Of a DNA stretch of 64,000 bases, positions 35,351 to 47,125 are shown one piece after another. The position numbers were made by a program, and so were the translations under genes. This DNA is from Hemibagrus wyckioides. Taxonomy: Eukaryota > Chordata > Actinopteri > Siluriformes > Bagridae. The DNA is taken from the NCBI RefSeq assembly GCF_019097595.1, contig NC_080726.1, forward strand, positions 10,576,205 to 10,640,204. Direction: 5' to 3'. Numbering within the stretch: the stretch's first letter is position 1; every line of letters begins with the position of its first letter. The notes below the pieces were generated by a model, which saw only the letters and a list, made by a program, of their open reading frames with translations, was not told where the DNA came from and did no database searches.

Positions 35351-36420
35351 ACAGAAACATCAGTGTGCCAAACCCAGAAAATATATATGATTCAATACAC
35401 TGGCACTAATACAAGCAATACATTTCATTCCCATGCAAACACAGTAGACTCTCTGCTAAATTCTGGCAGAGTTTCCTAGCTGATTCAGTCTGGGCTACAG
35501 AAATCACCACAGGAAGTTCATATTCACTAGTGGATACCAAAACATATCCAGGGCTTCAGAGAGCGATGTCACAGCTAGCTAACATCAGAACAAGAAAAAC
35601 TTCCTTTCTTTAGACACATCATCCGGGCTCACACCAGTAAAAGCTTATCCATGATTCATTTTACTACATCCTAAAGCATGGCTTTTGTTTTATTATGAGC
35701 TTCTAAGAGTCAGAATGGATCACGCAAACACTCATTAATTGTACATTTTATAAATGTTGAATGCTTTAATAAAAAATTGGAAACCAAAGGCACAAATGGA
35801 GGCAATGCTTACTGTAGCTCTTATTAGCCCAGTTATTGCTGGCCGTTACCTGTAATAGGCTAGCTTCATTATTTTATAATCAGTGGACTTGTCTGCACTG
35901 TTCCCACTACTTCAACCAGTACAATTTTGCACAACATATACTGCACACAATTGTACATATCTGTATTTTATTCATGACAGTCACACTGTTCTGTTTTATA
36001 TAATTATATTTTTCCCTTTTCCTACCTGTATAGTTAAACTCTATTTTATTGTAATTCTATTTATATCCTATTTTGATGATGCAAACAGTGAAAAAAGCTT
36101 TTCAGTACATGTGTGTTGTGTATGTAATAAATAAAATCTGAATTTGAATGTAATATTCTACTAAAAGCCATGTATTGTACCGTGATTTTAGTAAGAACTC
36201 TACATTCTGGACTTCATACATTAACTAGAGCTTGTTTATGCACATACTGGAACATCCAAGTGCAAAAGTATACAATAAAACTACAAATTATGCATTGCTT
36301 ATAATGTACTATGCATTGGGCCAATTTTTTTTTACAATGTGGTACAGACAAAGATGTCCATATTCATATTTAAATGTATTTTCTATGTAATGCATAAGGC
36401 TGATCTGTAAATCTAACATA

Positions 36421-36461
<41 letters not shown>

Positions 36462-37170
36462 CCCAGAGAAGTGTGAGTATGTGTGCCTGTGTGGTGGTCT
36501 CTAACTGATGAAATTAAAGAAAAATGTCACAAATTGAAAACTAATTAATAAGATAGAGCTCAGGGAACACTTGCAACAGGAAAGACTGATTGTTCCATTA
36601 GCACTCAAAAATGATCGTTTAACCTTGTGGCTGAATTTTGCCCCCTGTAACTCACTTTGGCTGCTAATAAGTCAAAGCTGATGTGAGCTGGTATAGATCA
36701 ATAAAGCATTACATAGCCCTATAAAATTCAGAGTTATTTCCAGGTAAAAGGCTGCAGGATGGGAATTACATACAGATTAAAAGAAGCAACACACCTGGTC
36801 ATCCTTGGTTTATTCTGGCTGTTACTTCAATTTGTCCAGGGAAACAATTTATAATGCATGTTGTATCTACAGGCATAAAATATAGACAAGAACTTTTTAT
36901 TCATATCACCAGAGGGTTCAGAATGTTAATAACTCATGAAATAGCATAGTCTATTGTTTACCACTGGCAGTATCCGTATCTCTTACATGTCATTTCTATT
37001 CATTTGCACCCATCCAAACATAAAATATGGAACAAATCTCCAACCTTGGGGTTAACAGTAAACAAAACATGTGACTGACGCAGGAGACGGGCTGTATGAT
37101 ATAATGTATGTTTTGTCACAAATCACTTGTCCCAAACATTTGTGTGTCAGAGATAAATCTTGAGGTTCTT
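35351..37170. other. Non-coding stretch with (CT)n tract
   Basis: No gene was seen. A (CT)n tract of about 30 bp lies at 36,427-36,457. An 83-codon plus-strand frame at 35,883-36,134 is AT-rich and hydrophobic without recognisable features. Confidence 0.5.
36427..36457. repeat. (CT)n microsatellite
   Basis: About fifteen CT units. Confidence 0.92.
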
Positions 37171-37354
<184 letters not shown>

Positions 37355-37744
37355 CAATATTTATATATATACTGTATTTATTCCATATTATATAGCTTTA
37401 CATATTACATATAAAATACAGAGTAATTTTATAGAGTAAAAACAAATTAAACAATTTAATTAAAAAAATTATGAAACTATGAAACAACTCATATAATAAA
37501 AAAAAATTGTATTATGTGGAATAAATCTGTCTAAAATACTGGGTTATAGTACTGTATAACCTATTATAAGTTGGTAGATAAACAAAAAGGTTCAGGTTCA
37601 TTTCTAATAAAACCTGCACTTTTGACTGTTATAGTGTCTTGTAGTATTCGAAAACTGTAAAGTAAGTGTATTTAGTGTATCTATCTTGATATAGGTACAT
37701 ATCAAGATAGCAATATTGTTAGTTACTAGTTATTTATCCTACTC
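37355..37744. other. Non-coding, AT-rich
   Basis: Very A/T-rich DNA. ATCTATCTTGATATAGGTAC and TACATATCAAGATAGC near 37,680-37,711 form a small inverted repeat. No gene was seen. Confidence 0.5.
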
Positions 37745-38086
37745 TACAGTGCCCTCCAGAGTGGTTAAGCAAAAATTAAAAAAATAATAAATAAATAAAA
37801 ACTACTTTGAACTATAACATAAAAGAAAACAGTATAGACTGAAAAAAAAACAAGTTTCAAAATTAGTAGTCTTTAAAACGAATGATTTATTACCTTAGCT
37901 CTGAAAAGAATAACAGCACTAAAGGTTTTGTTGTTGTTTTTGTTGTTGTTGTTGTTGCTGACAAAATAGTTTTTCCTATTGTGTGAGTGTAAAAAATATA
38001 TATATATATCTATATTTCTGTAATGTTTATTTCATACAATGGACAATGGATTTTATTCAGAGTGCCAATCATTTTGGTGGCACTAC
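37745..38086. mobile_element. Non-autonomous Tc1-type element (MITE-like)
   Basis: The left end TACAGTGCCCTCCAGAGTGG matches the terminus of a widespread fish Tc1-type repeat (TACAGTGCCCTCCAGAATTA type). The right end GAGTGCCAATCATTTTGGTG then GCACTAC is the inverted equivalent. The interior is A-rich, with a (TTG)n run at 37,928-37,957, and has no transposase. End recognition is from memory, and the internal inverted match is imperfect. Confidence 0.5.
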
Positions 38087-38521
38087 TCACAAAGTCAAAT
38101 TAAATTAATGAATTTCATGCATGTCTTTGTTCTAAATACAAGTTAAAATGATTGTTACAAATATAATTCACATTTATTGTATACTGGATTAAAACCTAAT
38201 CACATAAACCTAATTAAAACAATTTAAACAAATCCTAATTAAACCAAATTAAAACAATTCATTTAACAATGTGGATTTAATATTTAGAGCTGAATATACT
38301 GTATGTTGAGAAATAAGCTATAGAATGTATTATCATAATTAGTAGTAGCAAATCTAAAAAATTAAAAAACACTTATAGTGTGTTTTTCTTCAAGTAGACT
38401 AAAGATACTTGGCATGCATTATAGTTCCTTTAGTACACTTTTGAAGCCATTTGAAAATGTAAATGTAAAATATTTGATTATTAATAATACTAATAATACA
38501 ATGTCTGAATAATTAAAATAA

Positions 38522-38523
<2 letters not shown>
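38087..38523. other. Non-coding, AT-rich
   Basis: AATTAAAAC-type short direct repeats near 38,190-38,262. No gene was seen. Confidence 0.5.
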
Positions 38524-38569
<46 letters not shown>

Positions 38570-38571
38570 CA
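38524..38571. repeat. (ATT)n trinucleotide repeat
   Basis: About sixteen ATT units followed by CATCAT. Confidence 0.93.
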
Positions 38572-39289
38572 TCATATTTTTACATTAGAATTTAACATAA
38601 GAAGTCAGATTAAGACCAGAGAAAAATGCAGATTTGACAACAGATCTAATAGTAAAACACCTCAGCCTCAATTTCCAAGAATTGTTTTAGGTGAAGTTTA
38701 GGAAAACATTGAAGCGTGACAAACATTCTGCAGTATGAACACCATGTTCTGAACAAGCTAAAGTAACATTTATTTTTCCCATTACATTGAAACAGAAAAT
38801 AATTAACATGGTAATAGCATGTTCCTTTTGTTCTATAAAAGTAAAGTGACACATATCTCTACAAACTCCAAAGTTCCAAACTATACTTCAGTGCCCTTAA
38901 ACTGTCATCCCGACATTACCTTGGCTTCAGCTTACAGTTATTGTAAGATGGCATCTGTGAAGCTGTCTTCTACAACAAAGAGAAATGAACTCTCGGGACA
39001 TTCTTCCAGTCTGCTGATCACAGAAAATTTTCAATTATTAGAGAACAAAGGCAGATTTAAGGAGTTTGGCAGCAGAAATGAACGGTTCCGTCAGAAAGTC
39101 GCTTATTCAGGGTCTATTTGAAGCAGTTTAACTTGTGCCCTTGAGCCACAGTGATGGGAAGCTGAGACATTAGATAGTTTTAAAAATGTGAAATTAAGAA
39201 AAAATGAGAGGAGCACAGAAGCCAATATTAGACATTATTAGAATAATTACCTATCTGAGAAACAAAATATTCTAATCATTTTATTTGTT
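38572..39289. other. Non-coding, no feature recognised
   Basis: A 100-codon plus-strand frame at 38,819-39,121 covers a non-repetitive stretch. It has no recognisable domain and no convincing splice sites, so it is not called. Confidence 0.4.
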
Positions 39290-39595
39290 CCAGGATGCAC
39301 CCAAGCGTTGCGTAGTGTGCCTGGTACAATCCTGAAGATTCAGATGTTCTCACCTGTTTCCTCCACCTTCTCCAGTTTTTCCCACCTTCTAATAACTTGA
39401 CACTAGGTGGATTGGCTACTCTCAATTATCACTAGTTTAAAATAGGTGCCAAAAGGTGTGTGTGCGTGTGTGTGTGTGCGTGTGTGTGTGTGTGTGTGGT
39501 GCACTACAATGGACTATTGTTCATGGTGTATTATCCAGAGCTAATAAATCGGAACAGGATAAGGTCCTTACTACAGAGATGAATGAATGAATGTA
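39290..39595 (+). mobile_element. SINE/LINE-tail-like repeat, plus strand
   Basis: In order: CACCTGTTTCCTCCACCTTC, CCCACCTTCTAATAACTTGA, GGTGGATTGGCTACTCTCAA, a (GT)n-rich spacer at 39,456-39,499, CACTACAATGGACTATTGTT, GGTGTATTATCCAGAGCTAA and AGATGAATGAATGAATG. This is the plus-strand form of a common fish interspersed repeat whose 3' end is a GAATGAATGAATG tail. A 60-bp piece of the same 3' end, inverted, lies at 47,065-47,125. No protein is encoded. Confidence 0.65.
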
Positions 39596-41569
39596 AAATG
39601 TTCCCATAAAACAGATTCTTTAGCCTTTGAAATAAGTCAGAATCGTAACTTTCTGAAATTTATTTGAACTTTTATTTCCCTGTCTAGTCTCTTTCTTCTC
39701 TACATGCATCTCCTGCCCTCTGGGCTCTCCTCCATCTGTGAGTACGGAAACATTGACTCTTCCCTGAACTTCCGACAGAGAAAGTCAAACTGCTAATCCT
39801 CGAATCCGATGCTTCAGCATTGCAGACACAACGCAATCCTGCAGAGAACCTTTGATTTTCCTCACTTCTTGTTTTCCTCCACCGCACGGGTTTCTCGGGC
39901 TTCAATATGCAAGTCCTCTGAGGAAGGTGCTAACTGCCAAATCTGCTCTATCCTCCACGCGACAGCAGGAGCAACACATCCATGCTTCAGAATTACTGTC
40001 CTCAGTGAACTTTAACCACAGCAGCACACACTAACAGTGCACATGCTAGTTCAAGGCTGCTATACTCAAGTCTTTTCCATCTGCAGACCACTGCTGTTCA
40101 TCTGTTTCCATGGTTTCTGGTCCATTCTGTCCAGATAAGTTAATTAGAGTTAAGAATCTATTTTCACGGTCGTGAAAAGCAGACCATGATTACACTTAAA
40201 CACTTTGACACAACAGGAATGCATAGATTGGTTGTGGAAATTGAGTGTTTGTGTGTGTGGCGTGAAATACTTAAAAATGGAAACATGTTTTTGGTTAAGT
40301 AACAATATTAAGGAAACGAGAGAGCTTTAACACGATTGCTTAAAGTGTAATGAAGGTCACTGCTATTGCATAATAGCCTAATCACAATTATTATCACATC
40401 TTCAGATAAAAGTCTGTATGTAGTCAGGCAGAATGTGAAGCAGGCTCATCGATATAATAAAACTGCTGAAGATATAAAATTTCATATTCAAGGCACATTT
40501 GCAACACTGATCTAGCGTTTAAATATAGCCTGAAAAGAAGTGTTCATTCGATTTTACGTTATTAACACAACACATGCTCATGTGTACACTCTCTTATTCA
40601 GTTATTCATTCATATTGTATTTTTCAATGTCTCACTGCCTTTAGTCATAGTTTTCATGCTGAAATCTCATTTACATGCTTTTTCCTCCCTCTGCATTGTA
40701 TGCTACGTAAATCAAGCTGTTATTCTTTGTAAATCACCTGCAACATGTCCATTATTTGCCATGTTCAGTCACTCAAATTGTACACCCAAATTAGCACTTG
40801 TTATTTTGGATGTTGATAAATCAGGGTCTCCAAATTGGGATGGTAACTGGCACAATATTTACGCCTGCAAACTCTGATAGATATAATACAGGTACTGTTA
40901 ATCATGTGGATTAGCAATGCCCAGCACTACAGGTTTATGGATTTTAATATATATTAAATTCATATTTAATATGACCTCATAACAGACAGACCAGTTTTAA
41001 TTGGAAACTATTTTAATATAAATCTTAATGTACCGAAAAGCAGACATTATTGGTCTGCAGGTCGGCAACCTGATTTTAAACCGTATTTTGAAAGTATGGT
41101 TTGATCCACAAATTTTTTTTTTCCAGAATGTGCAGCCCAATCTTATTCTAAACAACTTGTTTACAATTACAAACCATCTACAAACTCTATTAATTATTTC
41201 GGAATTATTCCAAATGCACTGTAGCTTAGGGGACCTAAGGATCAGCATATATAAAGAAAAAACGAACAATTTCCTAAACAAAACTAATAATAAATACTCG
41301 GATATTAGGTATTAGGATGAGGGGGGGGGTGTAGCTGTGTAAAAGCCCAGTAATTATTCAAGAGCCATATAGAAGTGGAAGTGCTTCAGCTTAATGTCCT
41401 AGCTACTGTATATTATATATGAGCATATTTATTACTGTCAGTGTCGGCTCCCAAAGTCACATTTACATTAAAAAGCTTCTTTACGTTCTAGCCACTTGGT
41501 AATATTCACAGTGCAAAACAGTGCCAGAGCTGGTGGTAAATTACGTTACACAAAATCAGCCAAATACGG
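39596..41569. other. Non-coding, no gene supported
   Basis: The 39,700-40,030 part is more GC-balanced and has overlapping 60-73-codon frames on both strands without homology. The rest is AT-rich. An A-rich 94/95-codon frame pair (both strands, 40,997-41,315) is not credible coding. Confidence 0.45.
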
Positions 41570-41700
41570 TGGGCGAGAAGTGCAAAACAAAATAGCAAAA
41601 ATCCAAAAATAACGAATCTGAAAACAAAATAATAAATCCAAAAATAAACAAACCAGAAAACAAAATAACAAATTAGAAAATAAAATAACAATTTTATAAA
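41570..41700 (+). repeat. Partial direct copy of fold-back element unit
   Basis: GGTGGGCGAGAAGTGCAAAA followed by AACAAAAT-type repeats matches GGTGGCCGAGAAGTGCTAAA at 41,935-41,954, in the same orientation. It then shows diverged 20-bp units (GAAAACAAAATAA, CCAAAAATAA). Confidence 0.75.
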
Positions 41701-41732
41701 AATAAATAAAAAATAAATAAAATTGCTTATCA

Positions 41733-42630
41733 TAACCTAAACATGTCGGTCTAGAGTGGTGGGTCTGTTAATAATGCTGTTTCAGAATGCCAGGTTTTCT
41801 ATTAGAATCATGTAATTTAGCCATTTAATAAACAGCATTTAGCTGAAACATGACAGGTTTGTAAGATTAAAACATTTCTGTGTTATCTCTGGCTAGCAGT
41901 TGCATTGTATTTTGGATGCACATGCTTTGGCTATGGTGGCCGAGAAGTGCTAAACAAAATAACAAATCAAAAGACAAAATAACAAACCAGAAAACACAAT
42001 AATAAATAAGAAAACAAAATAACAAACCAGAAAACACAATAACAAACCAGAAAACAAAATAACAAACCAGAAAACACAATAACAAACCAGAAAACAAAAT
42101 AACAAACCAGAAAACACAATAACAAATCAGAAAACAAAATAACAAACCAGAAAACAAAATAAATCAGAAAACACAATAACAAATCAGAAAACAAAATAAC
42201 AAACCAGAAAACAAAATAAATCAGAAAACACAATAACAAATCAGAAAACAAAATAACAAACCAGAAAACAAAATAAATCAGAAAACAAAATAACAAACCA
42301 GAAAATACAATGACAATTTAGACAAACCGGAAGAGGTAGGTATAGTTTGCGAATGGAATTCTTACCTCTGATAGCAAGAGACATCTGTCACTGTCACAGA
42401 TTTTGTTATTTTGTTTTCTGATTTGTTATTTTGTTTAGCACTTCTCGGCCACCGTAGCTAAAGCATGTGCATCCAAAATGCCATGCAACTGCTAGTCAGA
42501 GATAACACAGAAATGTTTTAATGTTATCTTTATTAAATGGCTAAATTACATTATTCCATTAGAAAACCTAGCATTCTGAAACAGCATTATTCTGCTAGAC
42601 CCCCCCACTCTAGACTGACCTGTTTAAGTG
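41733..42630. mobile_element. Fold-back element: 240-bp inverted arms around a minisatellite
   Basis: The left arm (41,733-41,985) and right arm (42,400-42,630) are inverted copies. GTCTAGAGTGG, AATGCTGTTTCAGAATGC, TGTAATTTAGCCATTTAATA, AAAACATTTCTGTGTTATCT, GCTAGCAGTTGCAT / ACTAGCAGTTGCAT, TTTTGGATGCACATGCTTT and GGTGGCCGAGAAGTGCTAAA all recur in reverse complement. The left arm holds about 30 extra bases near 41,832-41,863. Between the arms lies the 20-bp-unit array. There is no transposase and no clear duplicated target. Fold-back transposons and some Helitron- or hAT-derived MITEs have this plan; which it is cannot be told here. Confidence 0.82.
41954..42310. repeat. 20-bp minisatellite with 57-bp higher-order unit
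   Basis: The unit is AACAAACCAGAAAACAAAAT, alternating with a variant that has ACACAAT in place of ACAAAAT, so the first part has a 40-bp period. From about 42,157 a 57-bp period appears (20+20+17, the short unit lacking AAC). Two 57-bp copies and part of a third are visible. The minus strand is open through the array in two frames, giving Cys/Phe/Val-rich repetitive peptides that are not real proteins. Confidence 0.92.
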
Positions 42631-43599
42631 ATGCAAGGTAATTTTGTACAAAATTAATACAAATTAAATGCACACATACAAACAAGACATTTTGCCACCA
42701 CACAGTATATATACACCAAGTTAAAGTCATTCTATTGCATATTGTTCATTACCTTTTATTATTGAGTCAAGCTGCAATTGTGGACAGATCACATCCTCTC
42801 TAATGAATAATTAAATAATCTTTAATCTTTAATCCCAGTACTTTCACAGTAGTTTGATTAAAGCTTTCGTTCTAAAGAAAGTGCCCCTATTCCACTACCC
42901 ATCAATGGATTCTTGTCATGTTTTAACTTCCTGGAAATAACTACAATAAAACAGGACACTATTGTTAGAGGAACAAACAGTATTAATTAAATAAACAGTA
43001 TAAATAGACAGAAATAGAAAGCGCTGCTGTATGGAGCTGACTCATTCTCTTGAGTAAAACTGGGAGCTGCCTTTTTTCTTTTTTTGGCTACAATACATGA
43101 CTTTCTGGGTTATATAACTTCTCCTGAATGCATTTTGAGCTCTCGAAATAAATTCTAAAAAGTATAAGTTAATAAAGTGTGAAATGTCATCAACATCAAA
43201 AGCTTTTTTTAAGCAAAGAATACAGCTCGTTCCTGTGGGAGCCTCATACTCCATACTCTTAAAACATTGCATATATTTCTTCAGAACATTCTCAATTCTT
43301 CATTTGTCAGTTTCTCACTTATGCCATGCTGTGTCTCTCATTCTTGCTTTCCTTCCCTCTCTGCCAATCTGTGTCTCACCTTTTCCCACATTATTTTTGC
43401 CATGCGAAGCGTTACTAGCATTAAAAAAATAGAGCTCAAAACAGTCAATTGATTGATTCAAATTAGCAATAATAGTAACAGAGCTGTAGCAGATGAAGAC
43501 AGAAAAGCTGAATTCCTCTCTCTCTCTCTCTCTCTCTCTCTCGCTCTCTCTCTCTTTCTCTTTCACACTCCCTCTTTGACTGTGTCTGTCTCTCAGCTT
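42631..43599. other. Non-coding stretch with (CT)n tract
   Basis: No gene. A (CT)n tract lies at 43,516-43,560 with TTT and G interruptions. Frames of 60-83 codons on both strands are unsupported. Confidence 0.5.
43516..43560. repeat. (CT)n microsatellite
   Basis: About 45 bp of CT with a CTCG and a CTTT interruption. Confidence 0.92.
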
Positions 43600-43875
43600 A
43601 GTGGCTCTGAGGGCATTTTTTTCCCTAGCACATCTTGCTCCTTGGCTCAGGGCTTTGCCACGCTCACAATCAGTATGCAGCTTCCGTGCGCAGTGCTGAT
43701 CCGTCTTTACGAGGACATGGAGTTGCTGTGCTTTTATCCCCAGCCTCCACCCGCCCCCGGCTCCTTCACTGACACCTTCACTTGCAAATCCGCAAGCGAT
43801 CTATCTCTCCTCCCAGACCTCTCTTGCACCCGTGGGAACCTTTACAAAGATCAAATCAATACCAGGATATAAACA
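43600..43875. promoter_or_regulatory. GC-balanced unique block, candidate conserved element
   Basis: Non-repetitive and more GC-rich than its surroundings. A plus-strand frame stays open for 139 codons (43,453-43,872), but the first third is the CT repeat. The remainder (MQLPCAVLIRLYEDMELLC ...) has no recognised domain and no flanking splice consensus. Regulatory DNA is the more likely reading; a decayed or novel exon is possible. Confidence 0.25.
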
Positions 43876-44929
43876 TGCATCAAGTGAAGTTTGTGTTTCT
43901 CACTCGTCATGTCTCGGTGTAGAAAGTTAGGCTCCCGAACATAGCGTTGCAGTTGAGCAAAAGCGTGAAAGACGAAAACCACAGAAAGCCAAGCCATGCC
44001 AAAGTATGACAGTGAAAGGATGAAAGAAATTTTGTTTGTTAATTATGAAATAACACAGTTTGTCTGATCGTCAACAATTGGTAAGAATATGCATGAGGAT
44101 AATGATATATTAATTTGGGAGTCACTAACAATCTGAATATCAATCGATTTCTGTCTTCAGTGTGTTTTTTTATATATTAATGAATGACTGAATTTTTAAA
44201 ATTAATTCATATTTTTATTTCAGTAATAAAATCATGTTCTTCTTATCTTTTTGGCCAAGGTATTATTTTGTTAACAAGATATGACAAACCTATATTGAAG
44301 TCTCACCTTGAAAGAGTACAAAGAGTCTCTTCCTGTAATGTGTAACAAGGTTAGAGAGCCACAGTTCTCATTGTGTGGTCTGGGGATCCTCAGGGGATTG
44401 TGAAGTATCGGTGATTTTGTGTGGCTTTCTAATTTTGTTACAGTGGTGGAAACCGCAACCCACCATTAGCAGAGCTATTATGATTATAAATAATGCCAAG
44501 TGGAGTCTACTGACAATGTTAACTGCAGTTTAGAAAGTTTAGACACAAGTCAAACCTGGCGCAGTGAAGGGATCCCTCTGCATCTAGCAAATCTACACCT
44601 TCTTTGCTAATTTGTTTGCCAGAGCAACCAGTAAAATACAGTTCAAACAAAAAGGAAGCTACTCAAGGGAATTTTCGATATTTGACCTTGCTATGACCTC
44701 GAACATTTTTGGATCAGTTGCACAATGTAATCAGTTCATCTGTCGGTTACACTGATGACTGAAATGAAAAATTTAACCTAGTAATGAAAATTGATCTTGA
44801 GTTTCTGACCATGAACATTCAGCTGCTTGCTCTTGAGATATGGCACTAACAAGAATCTCGGACAGATGGACAGCCAGAAACCTGTCCATCCCCTACTCAC
44901 AGTAGGAAGCATAAAATAGGCAAAATATT
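43876..44929. other. Non-coding, no feature recognised
   Basis: AT-rich DNA. GACAGATGGACAGCC near 44,862 is a mild repeat-like motif. No gene was seen. Confidence 0.5.
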
Positions 44930-45290
44930 ACTTGGGCTCTGACTTAAAGTGGTTCCTGACTGCAAAATGATTGAAATCCCCTATTCTCATGCATCTTGGA
45001 ACCCTTTCCATTCATCCTCCCATATATACTTGATTGATGCATGAATTATCCATCTTCAAATCAAACCACAGGCTTTCAATAAGGTTCAAATCCACAGACT
45101 GCAAAACATTGATTTTATGTTCTCACATTCACTTGTGTGTGATTGTGATAAATGTTTGGCATCATTATATTGTTTAGCGATCCATCTACATCCAAACCCT
45201 AACCTCTTAGCAGAGATTGGCATGTTCTTGGGAAAAGTTCAGGTTCTGAATGAATGTTTGCCATCGAATGTTGTGCTTGTTTTATGCAAG
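44930..45290 (-). pseudogene. Tc1-like transposase remnant, minus strand
   Basis: Translating the minus strand from 45,218 down gives SAKRLGFGCRWIAKQYNDAK, which lines up with the Tc1 block around the second catalytic aspartate (family form RRWIFQQDNDPKH). Here the aspartate position reads Tyr. Further down the minus strand, broken by stops, come a PWFDLK-like part (VVxFEDG) and MHQSSIYGRMNGKGSK. These match the C-terminal portion of the same family, so at least 80-90 codons of the 3' half are traceable in order. The DNA-binding half and the first aspartate are absent or unreadable. No intact ends were found. Plus-strand frames of 82 and 105 codons overlapping it are shadows. Confidence 0.72.
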
Positions 45291-45939
45291 CTTTCCAAAC
45301 AGCTTGCTTACATGGAGGATGATTTTGAAGCAACCACAGGAATCAACTATACTCTGCAACTCTAACAACTCTGACTTTTTTAGGGCCCTCAGTGTGCTCA
45401 ATGGTATTTCAAGCTGTTATGAATTTTTATATATCGACTACCTGACTTGTGCAAGTCAGCAAATATCTCCTGCGAGATGGAATATGAGCTGTATAACCTC
45501 ACCGTTATACATAATGGAAACAGGGCAAGGACACAGACAACAGTGTTGTTTCTGGAATCCAAAATGAAATAAAAATAAGTAAAATAAACCATAATAAATA
45601 TTTCCAAAGAGAATAATTAGTTAAATTTATTTCAGTTATGTCTTGATTATGTTAAAATAATTTTCCATATATATTCTTGAAAGAAAATGTTATTATTTAT
45701 TTTTTTTTAAAAATATAAGAATTATTTATTTTATTGGATAGGTATATGGTTTCTTCACTAAGCCGGGTAGAAGATTTTGACGGGGTTCTGTAGTGTCTAA
45801 AACGGCATTTATGTGTAGAGTTGACTCTAAACAGCAGGACTCTAAAGATTGCAAAATTTCTGTTTTATTTCACTATTATGTCGTCAGCAACACCCTTGTA
45901 AAGAAGCCTTTGCCTCAACCCTCTCTCTCTCTCTCTCCC
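45291..45939. other. Non-coding, no feature recognised
   Basis: May include diverged 5' parts of the adjacent antisense Tc1 remnant up to about 45,420. The rest is AT-rich with no gene. A small CT run lies at 45,920-45,940. Confidence 0.45.
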
Positions 45940-46300
45940 TGATTAGATTAAATTGTCTCAGCAACTGATTTAAGAACAGAAATCAATTACAGCAATCCTC
46001 CACGTCTGTATCACAGTAATACGCGCTGGATATGAAACAGCCCTCGCCTTTTCCTGTTTAATCTGTGATTATGCCTTCAATTTGTTCCGGTGTTATCTTC
46101 CTCCACTTTGTTGCCATACCATCATCATTGAGATGTATCACCTCACACGGTTTATATTACACTCGCTCCAAATCTCTTAATTGCTGTTTGACATAACAGA
46201 TGAAGTCACGGCAAAATCCCCAGTGCTGAATTAACTTACCGTCTCACAGTGTTCATTTGTGTCCAACCGGGCTTAAATGATCACTGTAGGTGGTAATTCA
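45940..46300. promoter_or_regulatory. Candidate conserved non-coding element
   Basis: Unique sequence with CTGATTAGATTAAATTG, TCTTAATTGCTGTTTGAC, GATGAAGTCACGGC and GAATTAACTTACC motifs. No coding frame. Composition-based inference. Confidence 0.28.
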
Positions 46301-46485
46301 ACATAGTATTAATACAACCCTGGGGATTTTGCTCTGACCGCTAGGCTAGAACACACATTGGGGTTTTATCAGGACTGTTTGGATTGTCTAGATTGTCTTA
46401 ATGAGGACATGCTAGAAATAGCACTGAAAGAAAACGGCGCTGGATGTGCGGATAGGAAAGCAATGTTGAGCTACAGCAGTTCCAT
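46301..46485. other. Non-coding spacer
   Basis: Nothing recognised. Confidence 0.45.
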
Positions 46486-46850
46486 AATTGCTCAGTAGGA
46501 GAGTTATAATAACTAATACAAAGTCCAATTGGAGTTCTCATTCAAGTTGGCAGGATGGTGAAGCTACTCATCCTTTATCGCTCTATGTAGCAACAGCTAG
46601 ACGGGCGTCTGCATGTTCGCATTGGCAGATTCAAGTGCTGATGGCTCTGCCGATGGAGAGAGGCCGCTCAAAGAGACACGTTGCGCTGAGGATGGCACAA
46701 AGTAAATGAGATTCATTGTCTGGCCGCTGTCTATGCACTGAGAGAGCGCATTCAGCAAGGAGTGAGAGGAGCGAGAAAGGCTGTTTAAAGGTCAGGACTG
46801 CAGACGGCTGATGTGCCAAGCGCCCGGCTTCATTTTGAGCCAAATTTGAT
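46486..46850. promoter_or_regulatory. GC-balanced unique block, candidate conserved element
   Basis: Balanced, non-repetitive DNA with open frames of 70-73 codons on both strands (46,488-46,709 plus; 46,631-46,843 minus). Neither has a domain I recognise or good splice borders. It contains CATTTTGAGCCAAATTTG and GGATGGCACAAAGTAAATG. Possibly an enhancer. Confidence 0.27.
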
Positions 46851-47064
46851 ATTCTGGAGACAAGAAAGAAAAATAAAGAAACCTAAACACCTAAAACAGA
46901 TCCACTGGACTCCTCTTTTGGTTCGGTAATGCCTCTTGGCCGGGGTAGATGCTGTCCGTAAAACATAATATGTACTGGTATACTCTCAGTGCATCATAAG
47001 CCTTTTCTTCTCCGCTGGATTAATAATTGTAAAATTAAAGAAGAGTAGATGCTCGTTCTAAATG
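46851..47064. other. Non-coding spacer
   Basis: Nothing recognised. Confidence 0.45.
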
Positions 47065-47125
47065 TCCATTCATTCATCTTCAAAAACCGCGTTATCCTTG
47101 TCAGGGTCATAGTTTGTGCTACAAT
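47065..47125 (-). repeat. 3'-end fragment of fish interspersed repeat, minus strand
   Basis: CATTCATTCATCTTCAAAAA followed by CCGCGTTATCCTTGTCAGGG is the inverted end of the same repeat whose plus-strand copy ends at 39,595 with GATAAGG...GATGAATGAATGAATG. Confidence 0.6.

Noticed and set aside
41867..42296. Long minus-strand frames of 96 and 109 codons, Cys/Phe/Val-rich, looking like membrane proteins
   Set aside because: They are translations of the 20-bp minisatellite and fold-back arms; repeat-driven and without a promoter or homologue.
41954..42310. Regularly spaced repeats suggesting a CRISPR array
   Set aside because: Units are contiguous with no unique spacers, and the DNA is eukaryotic.
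43453..43872. 139-codon plus-strand frame
   Set aside because: Its first third is a CT repeat and no splice borders or domain are visible; kept only as a finding.
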